64,000 nt of DNA from Blastocladiella emersonii ATCC 22665 (taxonomy: Eukaryota; Blastocladiomycota; Blastocladiomycetes; Blastocladiales; Blastocladiaceae). The notes under the pieces were generated by a model. That model was given only the letters and a program-made list of their open reading frames with translations. It was not told the DNA's origin and did not search any database. The position numbers were made by a program, and so were the translations under genes. Positions 11,318 through 22,660 of this stretch are shown here, in pieces; positions within the stretch are counted from its first letter, which is position 1, and each line of letters opens with the position of its first letter. Location of the stretch: NCBI GenBank assembly GCA_025594325.1, contig JANHCV010000001.1, forward strand, positions 3,286,001 through 3,350,000. Reading direction: 5' to 3'.

Positions 11318-13619
11318 ATGTCGTCTGGCAAGGAGAACAACAAGAAGGCCGGCAAGGCTGCCAAGGGCGCCAAGGCCGCCGCCGGCGTGTGCGGCCTCGA
11401 GGGCGGCGCCGCCTCGTACCCGCTCGAGGTACGGCGGCTGTGCGACGTAGAAAGCCCGGCGGGTCAGATCGCTCACACGCACGCACGGATCGGATCGCGT
11501 AGGTCGCCCCCGCGCCCGAGTACATGGCCCACCGTATCGCCATGTTCGACAAGCTCAAGGCAGAGTACGACGCCGAGATCAAGAGTACGTGTGGTCCCGC
11601 TGCCGATCGGCCGCCTCCGAGCTCGTCCAACTGACCTCCGCGTCCGCCTGCTGCGCAGACAAGCCCCGTGAGGCCATCAAGGTGACGCTGCCCAACGGGT
11701 CGGTCCGCGACGGCACGTCGTGGGAGACGACGCCCATGGACATTGCCAAGGGCATCGCCAAGTCGCTGTCGGAGCGCGTCGTGATCGCCAAGGTGGACGG
11801 CGTGCTGTTTGACCTGGAGCGCCCGCTCGAGCAGTCGTGCAACCTCGAGCTGCTCGACTTCGAGAACGAGGAGGCGCGCGCCGTGTTCTGGCACTCGTCG
11901 GCACACGTTCTCGGCGAGGCGTGCGAGCGCCACTACGCGTGCCACCTGTGCATCGGCCCCCCGGTCGAGGACGGCTTCTACTACGAGATGGCGATCCCGA
12001 GCGGCCGCCCCGTGACGCAGGGCGACTACCCGGCGCTCGAGACGCTGGCCGGCAAGATTGCCCAGGACAAGCAGCCGTTCGAGCGGCTGGTGCTCAAGAA
12101 GGAGGACCTGCTCGAGATGTTCAAGCACAACCCGTACAAGGTGCACATCATCCAGGACAAGATCCCCGACGGCACGTCGACCACCGTGTACCGGTGCGGC
12201 CCGCTCATTGACCTGTGCCGCGGCCCGCACGTGCCGCACACGGGCCGCATCAAGGCCTTCTCGGTGATGAAGAACTCGGCGTCCTACTTCCTTGGCGACG
12301 CCAAGAACGACTCGCTGCAGCGCATCTACGGTGTCTCCTTCCCCGACAAGAAGCAGCTCGCCGAGCACAAGAAGTTCCTCGAGGAGGCGGCCAAGCGCGA
12401 CCACCGCAAGATCGGGCGCGAGCAGGAGCTCTTCTTCTTCCACGAGCTGTCGCCCGGGTCGGCCTTCTTCCTGCCGCACGGGTCGCGCATCTACAACGCG
12501 CTGGTCGAGCTGCAGCGCACCGAGTACCGCAAGCGCGGGTTCCACGAGGTGGTGACGCCCAACGTGTACAACACCAAGCTGTGGGAGACGTCGGGCCACT
12601 GGCAGAAGTACCAGGAGAACATGTTCTCGTTCGACGTGGAGAAGGAGCAGTTTGCGCTCAAGCCCATGAACTGCCCCGGCCACTGCGTCATGTTCGGCCA
12701 CCGCGTGCGGTCGTACAACGAGCTGCCCCTGCGCCTCGCCGACTTCGGCGTGCTGCACCGCAACGAGTACTCGGGCGCCCTGTCGGGCCTGACGCGCGTG
12801 CGCCGGTTCCAGCAGGACGACGCGCACATTTTCTGCACGGGCGACCAGATCGAGGACGAGATGGAGTCGTGCCTGTCGTTCCTCAAGGACATTTACGGCA
12901 TCTTCGGGTTCACGTTCAGCCTGCGGCTGTCGACGCGGCCCGAGAACTACCTCGGCGAGATCGAGGACTGGGACGCGGCCGAGAAGCGTCTCGAGAACGC
13001 GCTCAACAAGTCGGGCTACCCGTGGGAGCTCAACCCCGGAGACGGCGCCTTCTACGGGCCCAAGATCGACATCACGATCAAGGACGCGCTGCGCCGCGCG
13101 CACCAGTGCGCCACGATCCAGCTCGACTTCCAGCTGCCCGAGCGGTTCGACCTGACGTACCGCACGGCCGAGTCGGGCGAGGGCAAGGAGTGGAAGCGGC
13201 CCGTGATCATCCACCGCGCCATCCTGGGCTCGGTCGAGCGGTTCATTGCGATCCTCACCGAGTCGTTTGGCGGCAAGTGGCCGTTCTGGCTCTCCCCGCG
13301 CCAGGCGCTCGTCGTGCCCGTGGCGCCCGTGTACAACGCGTACGCCAAGGAGGTGGCGTCGACGCTGTGGGACGCGGGCTTCTACGTCGAGGCGGACCTG
13401 ACCGAGTTCACGCTCAACAAGAAGGTGCGCAACGCCGAGATCGCGCAGTGGAACTTCATCCTCATTGTCGGCGGCGAGGAGGAGGCCGCGCGCGCCGTCA
13501 ACGTGCGCAACCGCGACGACGCCGGCACCAAGGCCAAGGGCCAGATGGTCTCGCTCGTCGACCTCCAGGCCAAGTTCGCCCAGCTCAAGGAGTCCAAGAC
13601 CATGAACAACGCGCTTTAA
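11318..13619 (+). CDS. THS1: Threonyl-tRNA synthetase
   Basis: Class II synthetase that charges tRNA-Thr. Exons 11318-11428, 11503-11584 and 11659-13619 give 717 aa. Order: Lys/Ala-rich N-terminal extension, TGS domain ([13 protein letters not shown]), editing domain with [10 protein letters not shown] (HxxxH), and the catalytic core. The core shows MNCPGHC (zinc and threonine site), motif 2 ([19 protein letters not shown]) and motif 3 ([11 protein letters not shown]). The C-terminal anticodon-binding domain ends at the TAA. The N-terminus lacks a clear mitochondrial presequence, so a cytosolic enzyme is expected. Alternative starts could still supply the organelle. Confidence 0.97.
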
Positions 13620-14669
13620 GCGGTGTTGCGTACCGACGTGGTGGCGTGTGTGTGTGCGTGTTGAGAACGGAGAAGAAGTAGTGATCTGAATAGCAGAAGA
13701 AGTTGCATCTGACCTGCACCTCTGAGAAGCGACGCGACGACGGTGAGCAGCGGAGATGTGGCAAGAGCGACGCGTCACGTCACGGTCACCGCGGCGGCGG
13801 CCTCCGTGGTCGCGCTCCGCTCTCCCCAACGCTCCGCGGAACCGTCGCTCCCGCAACGTATCTCGCCGCAGGCACTCGGCGCAACGTAGTCAGTCAGCTC
13901 AGCTCGCCGTGTACGCGTCACTGGCACTCCATGTAATCTCGCCCGTACGGCACGCTGACCGGACGCGCGCACACGCCTCTAGCCCTCTGCCGATTTGCCC
14001 AAGCTGTGGGACCCGCACGTCTTCCTCGCCTGGCTCCTCGCATTCCTGCGCTCCCTGCACCGGTCGCTGCGCCGCGGTTCTTCTTCATCTCCGGCGACGA
14101 GTCCACGCGCCGCGGAAGGGGGGTCTGCTCCTGCTCATCCGCCGCCTGCCGACCCGTCATCCCCTCCATCTCCATCCCCGGCCCGCGCGGCCGACTCGGT
14201 CGAACTCGTCCCCGTCGCCAAGGTGGAGTCCTCTACCTCGTCCTCCTCGCCCGCGCCGCCGCCGCCGTCCGCCAACGGCCTACTCGCCGTCGCTGCTGCT
14301 CCCGCTGCCATTGAGCCGACCAGCCTCGCCACCTCGTCCGATCCACCGAGCGAGACGCCCGAAGACGACGACGCCGACGACGAGGAAGCTGCTGCCGCCG
14401 CCGTCGCCCCCCTCCTGTGCTCCAGCTCCAGCCCTACCCCGACCCCGTCGCGCCCGGGCACGCCCGCGTCGTCTTCGTCGCGTACTCGGCTCGGCTCCAC
14501 CCTCGACGCCGACTCGTCCTCTTCTGCTTCCGCTACGCGGGACCGTGACGAGTGCACCCCGTCCTCGGCCAAGCGCCGCCGCGTCTCCACCGCCTCCTCG
14601 GCTTCGTCGTCGTCTGCGGCCACTACGCCAACCGCTCGCGCCCCCATCACCTCTCGCATCGCCACCACC
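13620..14669. other. Long leader region with an open frame in phase with WDR26
   Basis: From 13983 to the ATG at 14670 the WDR26 frame stays open for about 229 codons without an ATG. It encodes a Ser/Pro/Ala-rich, acidic-then-basic sequence including SAKRRRVS. An intron-like stretch precedes it (GTACGC at 13911, branch-like CTGAC near 13954, CTAG at 13979-13982). It may be an unrecognised upstream exon system or a long 5' UTR. Confidence 0.4.
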
Positions 14670-17039
14670 ATGGAGTCCGCCAACGGCCACGCCGACCCGG
14701 CTGCCCCCGCCACCGCCGCCGTCAACGGGAACGCGCACCTGCCGCAGCACGTCGACCTGCTCAGCCCGCACGGCACCTACCGCGTCGGCCGCACCGAGCT
14801 CGTCCGCCTGCTCGTTGATGAGCTGCGCTCGCTCGGCTACGAGTTCGTTACCGACCGCGTGACTGGCGCGAGTGATTGGTGCTGACTCGATCCCCCGAAC
14901 GTGTAGCGGGAGCGCGTCGGCGCTCGAGGCCGAGTCGGGCGTGACCTTCGAGCACCACATTGTGCGCGACTTCCGCGCGGCCGTCCTCGCCGGCGAGTGG
15001 GCCGAGGCCGAGCGGCTGCTCGACCATGCGCAGCTCGCCATCCCCGAGAAGCGCCGGTTCGCCGCCAAGTTCCTGCTCAAGGAGGAGCGGTACCTCGAGG
15101 CGCTCGAGGCCGGCAACGTGGCCGTGGCCCTGCAGGTGCTGCAGACCGAGCTCGCCCCGCTCCAGCACAACCTGCCGCGCCTGCACGCGCTGTCGAGCTT
15201 CCTCATGTTCACGGACCCGGCCGAGCTCCGCGCCCAGGCGCACTGGCCGGGCGTCGCCGGCGGGTCGCGCCAGGCCGTCCTCGAGCGCGTCCAGGCCGAG
15301 ATCCCGCCCTCGGTCATGGTCCGCCCGCGCCGACTCGAGGAGCTCCTCGCCCAGGCATTCCTCCTCCAGGAGTCGCGGTGCACCTACCACAACCTCCCGT
15401 CGGGCGAGGCCGCGGTCCGCCCCGCGATCCTGTACGCCGACCACACGTGCGACGCCGCCGCCAACTTCCCCGCGCGCTGCTCGGCCGTCTTCACCGACCA
15501 CAACGACGAGGTCTGGCACCTCGCCTTCTCCAACCGCGGCGACCGGCTCGCGGCCGGCGGGAAGAACGGCAAGACGTATATCTGGGACATGCAGGTGCGC
15601 TACTCGCTTGCTCTTATTTCCGACGTTCGCTCGACTGACACATCGTGCGATCTCATGTAGACCAAGAAGTCGACGGCGCTCCTCGAGGGCCACACGGACG
15701 CGGTCGCGTTCCTGTCGTGGAGCCCCGACGACACGGTGCTGCTGACGGCGAGTAACGACAACACGGCGCGGCTGTGGTCGACGACCTCGGGCGAGCTGCA
15801 GCGCACCATCTCGGCGCACGAGGAGGCCGTGACGGCGTGCGGGTGGCTCCCCGACGGCGAGCACTTCATCACGGGCGGGCTCGACAAGAAGCTGGTCGTG
15901 TGGAAGTGCGACGGCACCCAGGTCCACGCGTGGACCGGCCACCGCGTCACGGACCTGTACGTGAGCGCCGACGGCCGCGTCGTCGTGGCCGCGTCCACCA
16001 GCCACGTCCGCATCTACGACCTCGCCACCTACGCCGAGATCCTCAGCTTCGAGGAGGCCGACGCGATCACGTCCCTGTGCCTCTCGCGCGACGCCCGGTT
16101 CCTCCTCACCAACACGTCCCAGCAGGAGCTCCACATGTGGGACCTCCGCCCCGCTGGGCCCGCAGGTAACGTGCAGGCGAACGGGTCTGCGGGATCGTCG
16201 GCGGTCCACTCGCGCGCGACCACGGGCGGGTCCGCGGCCGGCGCCGGTTTCGAGGCTCCGCCGTACCCGCTGCTCCACCCGGCGCAGCCCACGTCGCTCG
16301 GCACCTTCCTCTCGCAGTGGCCCGCGATCGGAGGCCCGCCCGCGTTCATGCCGCTCGGGCCCTCGGCCAACCTCGGCGGCGGGCGTAGCGCCGGCGCGTC
16401 GGCTGCCGCCCCACCGACGGGCAGCGGCCACGTCCTCGCAACGGCGGCCGCGACCGCGTCCGGCGGCACCTACCTCCCCGGCAGCTCGCCCGCGTCGCTA
16501 CTGCGCAACCCGCTCACGGCGCCGCAGGCGCAGCTGCTCCAGCTCCAGCAGCAGCAGCAGCTCGCGCAGCTCCAGCAGCAGCAGCAGCAGCTCCTACAGC
16601 TCCAGCAGACCCAGCGGTCGCGGCAGGCGTCTGCCAACAACGCTGGTGGTGCGGTGGTGCCCGCAGGGGGACCCGCGCTGCTCGCGCCGCAGCTGGTGCG
16701 GCGGTTCAAGGGCCACAAGCAGGGCCGGTTCGTGATCCGCAGCTCGTTTGGCGGCGCCGGCGAGGCCTTTCTCGTGTCCGGGTCCGAGGACTCGCGGGCG
16801 TACATCTGGCACCGCGCATCCGGCGACCTCCTCGCGAGCCTCGAGGGACACACGGCGACCGTCAACGCGGCCACGTGGAACCCCGCGGTGCCCGGCATGC
16901 TCGCGACGTGCTCGGATGACGGGACGGTGCGAGTGTACGTTACTTCAGCGGTGGGTGTGGGGGATGATGGGGCAATGGCTGACTTGAGTTTGCGCGCGCG
17001 TATAGGTGGACCCCCAAGGCCGGGATTCCCGGGGTCTAA
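14670..17039 (+). CDS. WDR26: WDR26/Gid7-type subunit of the GID/CTLH E3 ligase
   Basis: WD40 scaffold of the GID/CTLH ubiquitin ligase, which in yeast degrades gluconeogenic enzymes. Exons 14670-14842, 14907-15594, 15661-16934 and 17006-17039 give 722 aa. A LisH motif is completed across the first splice (LGYDGSASALEAESG). A CTLH helical region (FRAAVLAGEWAEAERLL) and a WD40 propeller (TYIWDM, ASNDNTARLW, GSEDSRAYIWHRASG, CSDDGTVRVW) follow. An about 180-residue insertion, Gly/Ala- then Gln-rich with CAG runs near 16545-16610, splits the propeller. The last exon adds only the closing Trp strand and a short tail. The ATG at 14670 has an ideal context (CCACCATGG), but the frame is open far upstream. 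Confidence 0.88.
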
Positions 17040-17277
17040 CGGTGTCGTAGGAAGCGGTTTTGTGGTTTGAAATGTTGATATCAATCGAGTCCAGTGTAAC
17101 TTGATGATGGTCTGGGTCTGTGAGGTCGTCGGCGTTCAGGTCTCCCGAAACGAGCGAGCCGCGGACGCGTCGCGCCACACCACACGACTGCGTGCAGTCG
17201 CTCAAACGGCGGCCACCCTCGCTTCGCCACGTTAATCGCAGCCCACGCAACGGAAAGCAAATGAACTTGGCGCAACC

Positions 17278-19576
17278 ATGAGCGCCACGCTCAGCTCGCA
17301 GGATGAAAAGGACATCTGGACTTTGACGGCGATCGGCACCACGGCCGCCGTGCTGCTCGTCGGCGGAATCGCGTACTGGCTGTACTCGTCGTACAGCGTC
17401 CCCAAGGACGTGCAGCGCGCCGACCAGCTGCAGCGCTCGCTCGACGCGACGCGGCTCGTCGAAAACTACCGGTGGCAGGTCGAGATCCTCGGCCGCCTGC
17501 CGCGCCCGTGGGTGAGCTGGACGTCCATGAAGCCTTACGTCTGGGAGAACGCCGCATCGCTCGCGTCGCTCGCCGCGCTCGTCGTTTCGGTCGTTCTCCT
17601 GATCACGGGGTTCCTCCTGAGCCCGTGGGTTGACGACCGCGACGATATTTTGTCCGCGGGCATGCTCACGTTCACGCTGTCGAGCAACCTGTTCGTCATC
17701 TTCCGGCAAGTCATCTACTACCAGGAGAAGCAGCGTGTGGGCGGGGCGGCCGCCGTGGATGCCGGGTTCATGCCCGCGTCGACCATCGAGGACGACTACG
17801 CAGTCCCCGCGGGCGCAATCGCTCCGCTCGCGGTCCCGCCATCCCCGTCGCCGCTCGCGTCGCCGCAGCTACCGCCGAGGCGCGAGCGGCAATCCGCAGC
17901 GGTTCCAAGCTCACCGTCGCTCGGACCCGCCGCTGCCGTCGCCAAGTCGCGGCCGCGCACAACCACCAACGGGTCGTCCACGGGCTCCGGGTCCGCCACC
18001 CCGTCAACGTCGGCCGCGCGGCTCCAAGCGTACACGACGGCAACGCAGGGCGGGACCGGCGCGCCGCAGCTGTCGCTTACGCTCGACGACCACACGCTCG
18101 ATATCCCGACTTTCTACAGCTTCAATTGGACGTTCCGCAACGCGCTGCAGGTCCTGATCATCATCGTCGAATTCATCCAGCTCATCTCGTTCCCGCTGCG
18201 CGACCTGTTCAACAACCCGGCGCTCGTCAGCTCGCCCGGCACGTCGACCATGGTCAAGGTGTTCGACAACGTGATCCGCATCTTCACGCTGATCCCGGAC
18301 CAGTTCTCGGCGCGCATCCTGTTCCAGGTGCAGTTCTGGGGCTGCTTCACCGTGATCCTGCTCGGGCTCGCCGTGGCCGCCGGGTACGGCGTCGCCAAGC
18401 ACAAATACAACCGCGACTGGCCGCTCGAGTGGGTCTTCACGCTGGTCCCGTTCGCGTCCATCTTCTACCTGCCGGTTCTCGTCACCTTCGTGTCGTCGGC
18501 AGCGTGCATCACGCAGACGTCGTACAAGTCGCAGGCCCTGCGGTGCAACAACCAGCTCGGCAACGAGGTTCTCTACTTCGTCTGTTCGATGGTCGGGTTC
18601 GTCGCGAGCTACCTCCTGCTCACGCTGTTCCTCTCGTCGGACGAGCGGCGGCCCGTCGAGGGCGACATCACGTTCAAGTCGAGCTCCGTGGCCTTCAGTA
18701 CGTTCGAACTTCTCCCTCCTGCGCGTTCGCGGCGCGCGCTAACCCTCTCGTCTAACATAGTGAAGAACATGGGGTTCCTGCTCGTCATCGTCTCGCTCCT
18801 GATCCCGGCGCAGAAGCCCGTCGTCCGCGGGCTCCTCTCGCTGATCATCATCATGACCATGTGCGCTTACAACATCCGCAAGCGGCCGTGCTACGTTTAC
18901 TCGGTACTCTGGCCGCCCTTCTCACACCTCGTTCACGCCGCGTCCCTGACCATGGCCCGCCCGCGTGTAGATCAACTTCCTACGGACCGGCACCCTGTCC
19001 ATGATCCTGTGGGCGACCACGGTTGTGACGCTGCTCAACGACATCGACATCTTAACGCAGGTCGGGCCCAAGACGCTGTGGATCAGCTTCGGCCTCGGCT
19101 GGTCCGCGCTCATCGCCCTGTTTATCGTCACGTTTCGCGTCCACATGCGCGTCCGCGACCTCAAGCTCCGCATCCTCCTCCCGAATCAGCAACAGCAGCG
19201 CGCGGGCCGCGGCGCCGGACGCGTGTCGCAGACGAGCAGCGGGAGCGGGATCGCGCCGCCGCCCATGTCGAGCGCCGGGTCCGAGGCCGCGTCAAGCAGC
19301 AGCAGCAGCAACAGCTCGGCCGCGACGCTGGTGGTCCCTGCGTCCGCGGCCGCGGGTGCACGCGTCGCGACGGTCGGCCGGCCACCGCGGCAGTCCGTGT
19401 CGTCCAACGCGCTTCAGCGGCCGCCGCTTCCGAGTCAACCACTTCCTGATCCCGTCGCGATCGGCACGCGCGGCCCATCCGGTCCCGCGTCGTCGACGGC
19501 CGTCACGATCAGCCCGGTGTCGGCGGGCGTCGTCCATCGCGTGACTCCCAGCGCGAGCGGACGCGACTCACTTTGA
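17278..19576 (+). CDS. Polytopic membrane protein, family not recognised
   Basis: Exons 17278-18697, 18761-18903 and 18971-19576 give 722 aa. About ten or eleven hydrophobic segments are visible. One is near residue 20 and two are near 95-145. A cytosolic-type Ser/Pro/Thr-rich loop of about 120 residues follows, then a block of at least seven segments (about 280-575) with short loops. One conserved-looking loop holds SSAACITQTSYKSQALRCNN. The C-terminal 140 residues are Ser/Gly/Pro-rich and contain a serine tract. The multi-helix block could be a receptor or channel core, but no signature of a named family is visible. Splice joins restore AFMKNMGF and YVYSINFLRTG. Confidence 0.75.
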
Positions 19577-19732
19577 CCGGCGCGACCTCGACTCGTCCTC
19601 GGACGCGACCCTGAGTGAACCATGCATGGAGTAGAACAATGAAACATATACTGGGTGAAACATGACAAACATCTTGATGTACAGGTAGTGGGGGAGGTCG
19701 CAGCGGCTGGGCTGAGCGACCGACGGTTGAGC

Positions 19733-21004
19733 TTAGAGACCGACGGCCTTGCCCGCCTCGACGACACCGCCCGCGAGCGAGAGGGCCGTGGCGGCAGCCC
19801 CAGCAACCGCGTCCGTAGCCCCACCCACGACCGGAATGGGAGCAGCGACTTCCTGGACGATGCCCGCCGCCGCGCCCGCGAGATCCGCGGCCGAGCCCAC
19901 GATATCGCCCGCCGTGCCCGCGATGCCGAGGCCCTTGGCGCCCGCCGAGCCCTTTGCGCTGCCGCCACCGCCGAGAAGGCCCCCGAGGCCGCCGGCGCCG
20001 CCTGCCAGGCCCGTAACCGCCCCGACAGCAGCCCCGGCCGCGTCGGCCGCCCCACCCACGATCGCATCGACGCCCAGACCGCCCAGAAGGCCGCCCGTCG
20101 AGGACTTTCCGGCCGCGCCCGCACCGGCTCCAGCGCCGCCCTTGGCCCCGCCGCCGCCGAGAAGGCCGCCGAGGCCGCCTGCGCCGCCTGCCAGGCCCGT
20201 GACAGCCCCGACCGCTGCGCCCGCCGCGTCCGCCGCCCCACCCACAATCGCGTCGAGGCCGAGTCCGCCGAGCAGGCCGCCCGTGGCCGACTTGCCGGCA
20301 CCGGCCGCAGGGGGAGCAGGGGCCGGAACGGGGGCAGGGGCCGGGGAAACGACCTTCTTGCCCGCGCCGACGTTGCCCGAGGCCTGGCCGCCGCCCGAAA
20401 CTGCGCCACCCGCCTGCGCGCCACCTGCGTGAGCGCCCGAGCCGGTCTGAGCGCCACCCGCAGCTGCGCCACCGGCATGAGCACCGGCACCCGCCTGCGC
20501 GCCGCCTGCAGCTGCGCCACCCGTCGTCGAAGTGTGGCCCGACGCGCTACCGGCCGCAGAACCCGACGCCGAGCCCGACGCGGCGCCCGCGTTGTTGTTG
20601 CCGAACGAAATCGAGCCGCCGACCACGTAGCCGTTGCCGTTGTTGCCCTGGCTGCTGCCGACCGCGGCGTTGACGGGGGCCGACGCAATGGACGCGACCG
20701 GCGCGTTGCCGGCAGCGGCCGAAGCCGACTTGGCGGCGGCCTCGAGGGCCGCGTCGGGAGCGTCAATCGGGTCCTCGTCGGGGATGACCGCGGGGACGAC
20801 GGCCGAGTTGTCGGCGATGCCCGGCGTCGGGATGGCCTTGAGGTCGACGCCCGGCGCCACGTACACGGCGTTGTCGTTGGGCGCGATGCCGCTCACCTCG
20901 CTGCCGTTGGGCGACGGGATGGGCGAGGCCGAGACCGCGGCGAGCGAGAGCAGCGCGGCGGCCGCGATGATGGAGACCTTGGAGGAACGGCGAGTCGACG
21001 ACAT
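19733..21004 (-). CDS. Secreted Gly/Ala-rich repeat protein
   Basis: Single-exon 423-aa protein. The start at 21004 gives a classical signal peptide (basic MSSTRRSSK, then IIAAAALLSLAAVSA, cleavage near residue 27). The mature part is very rich in Gly, Ala, Ser and Pro. A central block repeats AGGAQAG/AHAGG-type units. Two near-identical copies of about 46 residues follow, with core GGLLGGLGxDAIVGGAADAAG and ending GGAGGLGGLLGGGG, separated by a short Ala/Gly/Lys linker. No GPI signal, cysteines or catalytic motif are evident. It is probably an abundant extracellular or wall structural protein, possibly surface-active. Function is inferred from composition only. Confidence 0.7.
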   Translation of the reverse strand: MSSTRRSSKVSIIAAAALLSLAAVSASPIPSPNGSEVSGIAPNDNAVYVAPGVDLKAIPTPGIADNSAVVPAVIPDEDPIDAPDAALEAAAKSASAAAGNAPVASIASAPVNAAVGSSQGNNGNGYVVGGSISFGNNNAGAASGSASGSAAGSASGHTSTTGGAAAGGAQAGAGAHAGGAAAGGAQTGSGAHAGGAQAGGAVSGGGQASGNVGAGKKVVSPAPAPVPAPAPPAAGAGKSATGGLLGGLGLDAIVGGAADAAGAAVGAVTGLAGGAGGLGGLLGGGGAKGGAGAGAGAAGKSSTGGLLGGLGVDAIVGGAADAAGAAVGAVTGLAGGAGGLGGLLGGGGSAKGSAGAKGLGIAGTAGDIVGSAADLAGAAAGIVQEVAAPIPVVGGATDAVAGAAATALSLAGGVVEAGKAVGL

Positions 21005-22660
21005 GTTGATGTTCTTGGTGATGGTGTAGGGTGTAGGGGAGGGGAGGGAGAGGTTGGTGTATATACACGAGGGGTTGCTCAACCAGGAGCTGTATGAAAG
21101 TGTAGGGTAGGGGGGGGAGGCGAGCTCGCAGAGCTCTAGAGGGCTGTATACAAGAGGAGGGGATGCTGGCAGAGGGTTGAGGTGCGGGGGACGGCCTGGT
21201 TTATATAGACGGGCCTCAACGCCTGGGCCGCAGCGCGAGAAGAACCTGGCCCTCGAAGAGTGCGTACGGCGTGCAAACAGCGTGCTTGCAAAGGAGGGAA
21301 GCCGCAGCGAGGCTTTCAAAATGAACAAATTTGGCTAAGCCACCCCGCTCCCTTGTGAAAGCGTCGCGTCACGCACGATCCCTTCACGTCGATTACCGAC
21401 CTCTGTGACGTAATTCCCGCTGCTGCGGTTCAAATGAATTACTGCGTGCACGCGCGAGTTAACTGCGGACTTGATGCGCCGCGACGCAACGGCCGGTGCA
21501 ACGGCGCGCGTGGAGCGGCGCGTGGAGCTCGTCCTGTCCCGAGGGCACTCGGATGCGCGCCACGAGTCTCAGGCTGGCTGTGTCACGGTTCGCCATGTGG
21601 CGCTCAGAGTCTTTCCGTGTACTTCCGGCTTTAAACTTGATCGCGGCCGGGAAGGCGCAAGGACCGGCAAGAGCGACGTCAAGTCGCCAGCGATGCTCAG
21701 CAGGCAAGGCAGGAAATCGGCTTCGCATCCGCTCACGGACCCTGCCACAAAGTTGATCCTACCGTGTCCAACAGGACACGGACAGTTGCTTGCCTGGTCA
21801 CTCGCCTGCCGCGCTTCACTCGCGCCTGTCGCTGCCTCCAAGTTGCTCCCGCGGTGCGACACCCTTCCAGGCACCGAGCCCTGATGCTACGTTGTTCAAT
21901 CCTGGGTAAACACTCCCAAACTCGCGTTCCGAGAAGATGACACAAGTCGTGCGAGCCACGCTGCTGCGGACGGGCTCAAATCTCCGGAGGACAAGCGGTG
22001 CAGCGGCGCAAGGCTTCTCTGTCCCGCGTCCGAACGCACGGAGCTTGAGATAACCAGCTTGGTGCATACCCGTAGCGCTGTGACTACAACAAGTGAGTCG
22101 AACCAAACGTCCAGCAATGAAATGCGAAGCCGTCGCACGAGAGCACATGTCCGTGCAACGTGGTTGCTCCCCGCACTCCCGTCAGGGCAGTTTCGCTACC
22201 CTCGGTTTCACAAACTCGTTCGTGTATGTGATTCCTTCGCGACTTTGTGTGTGCCGACAGCAGGAGTGCCCATCACGTCGACAGCGCGCGAGCGCGGCGT
22301 CGCGGAGACAAACGCGTCTCGCAGCGGGCACGTGGGGCGCGAGGCGCGCCTCGAAAACACGTGCCCGTTTAATGAGCCGGCGAGTGCAAGCCCCGCCAGT
22401 CCGCCACGGCCGTTCAGTCGCCGACCGGCCGCTTCTTCGGCGCCAACGGACACGAAGCTCGAAGCCACCACCACTCCGTGCAATGACCGGTCGTGCGGAA
22501 GCCAGGGTCGGCAGCGACCCGCCTCTCTCCCCGCCGCCTCGCTTCGGCTGCTCTCGTCTTCCTCCTCGACACGCATCAACCCGTCCCTGACGCTGCTGGC
22601 CAGCTCGCGCAACACCTCTGTACAGCTCGCACACCACCGCCACCCCGCCATCGCCCAACC
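21005..22660. other. Long intergenic region between divergent genes
   Basis: About 1.65 kb separates the secreted repeat protein from the NADPH oxidase. The left 350 bp hold promoter elements of the secreted protein. The middle (21350-22250) is less GC-biased than the genes and shows no open frame with coding character. The right part is the NOX leader. No RNA gene or element termini are seen. Confidence 0.4.
21201..21210 (-). promoter_or_regulatory. TATA-box candidate for the secreted repeat protein
   Basis: Reads TCTATATAAA on the minus strand, about 200 bp upstream of the start codon. A second AT element (TGTATATACA near 21058) lies only 55 bp upstream, so the transcript start is uncertain. 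Confidence 0.45.

Noticed and set aside
11292-13856. A minus-strand open frame of 854 codons opposite the threonyl-tRNA synthetase
   Set aside because: Antisense shadow caused by G/C third positions. The sense strand encodes an intact synthetase.
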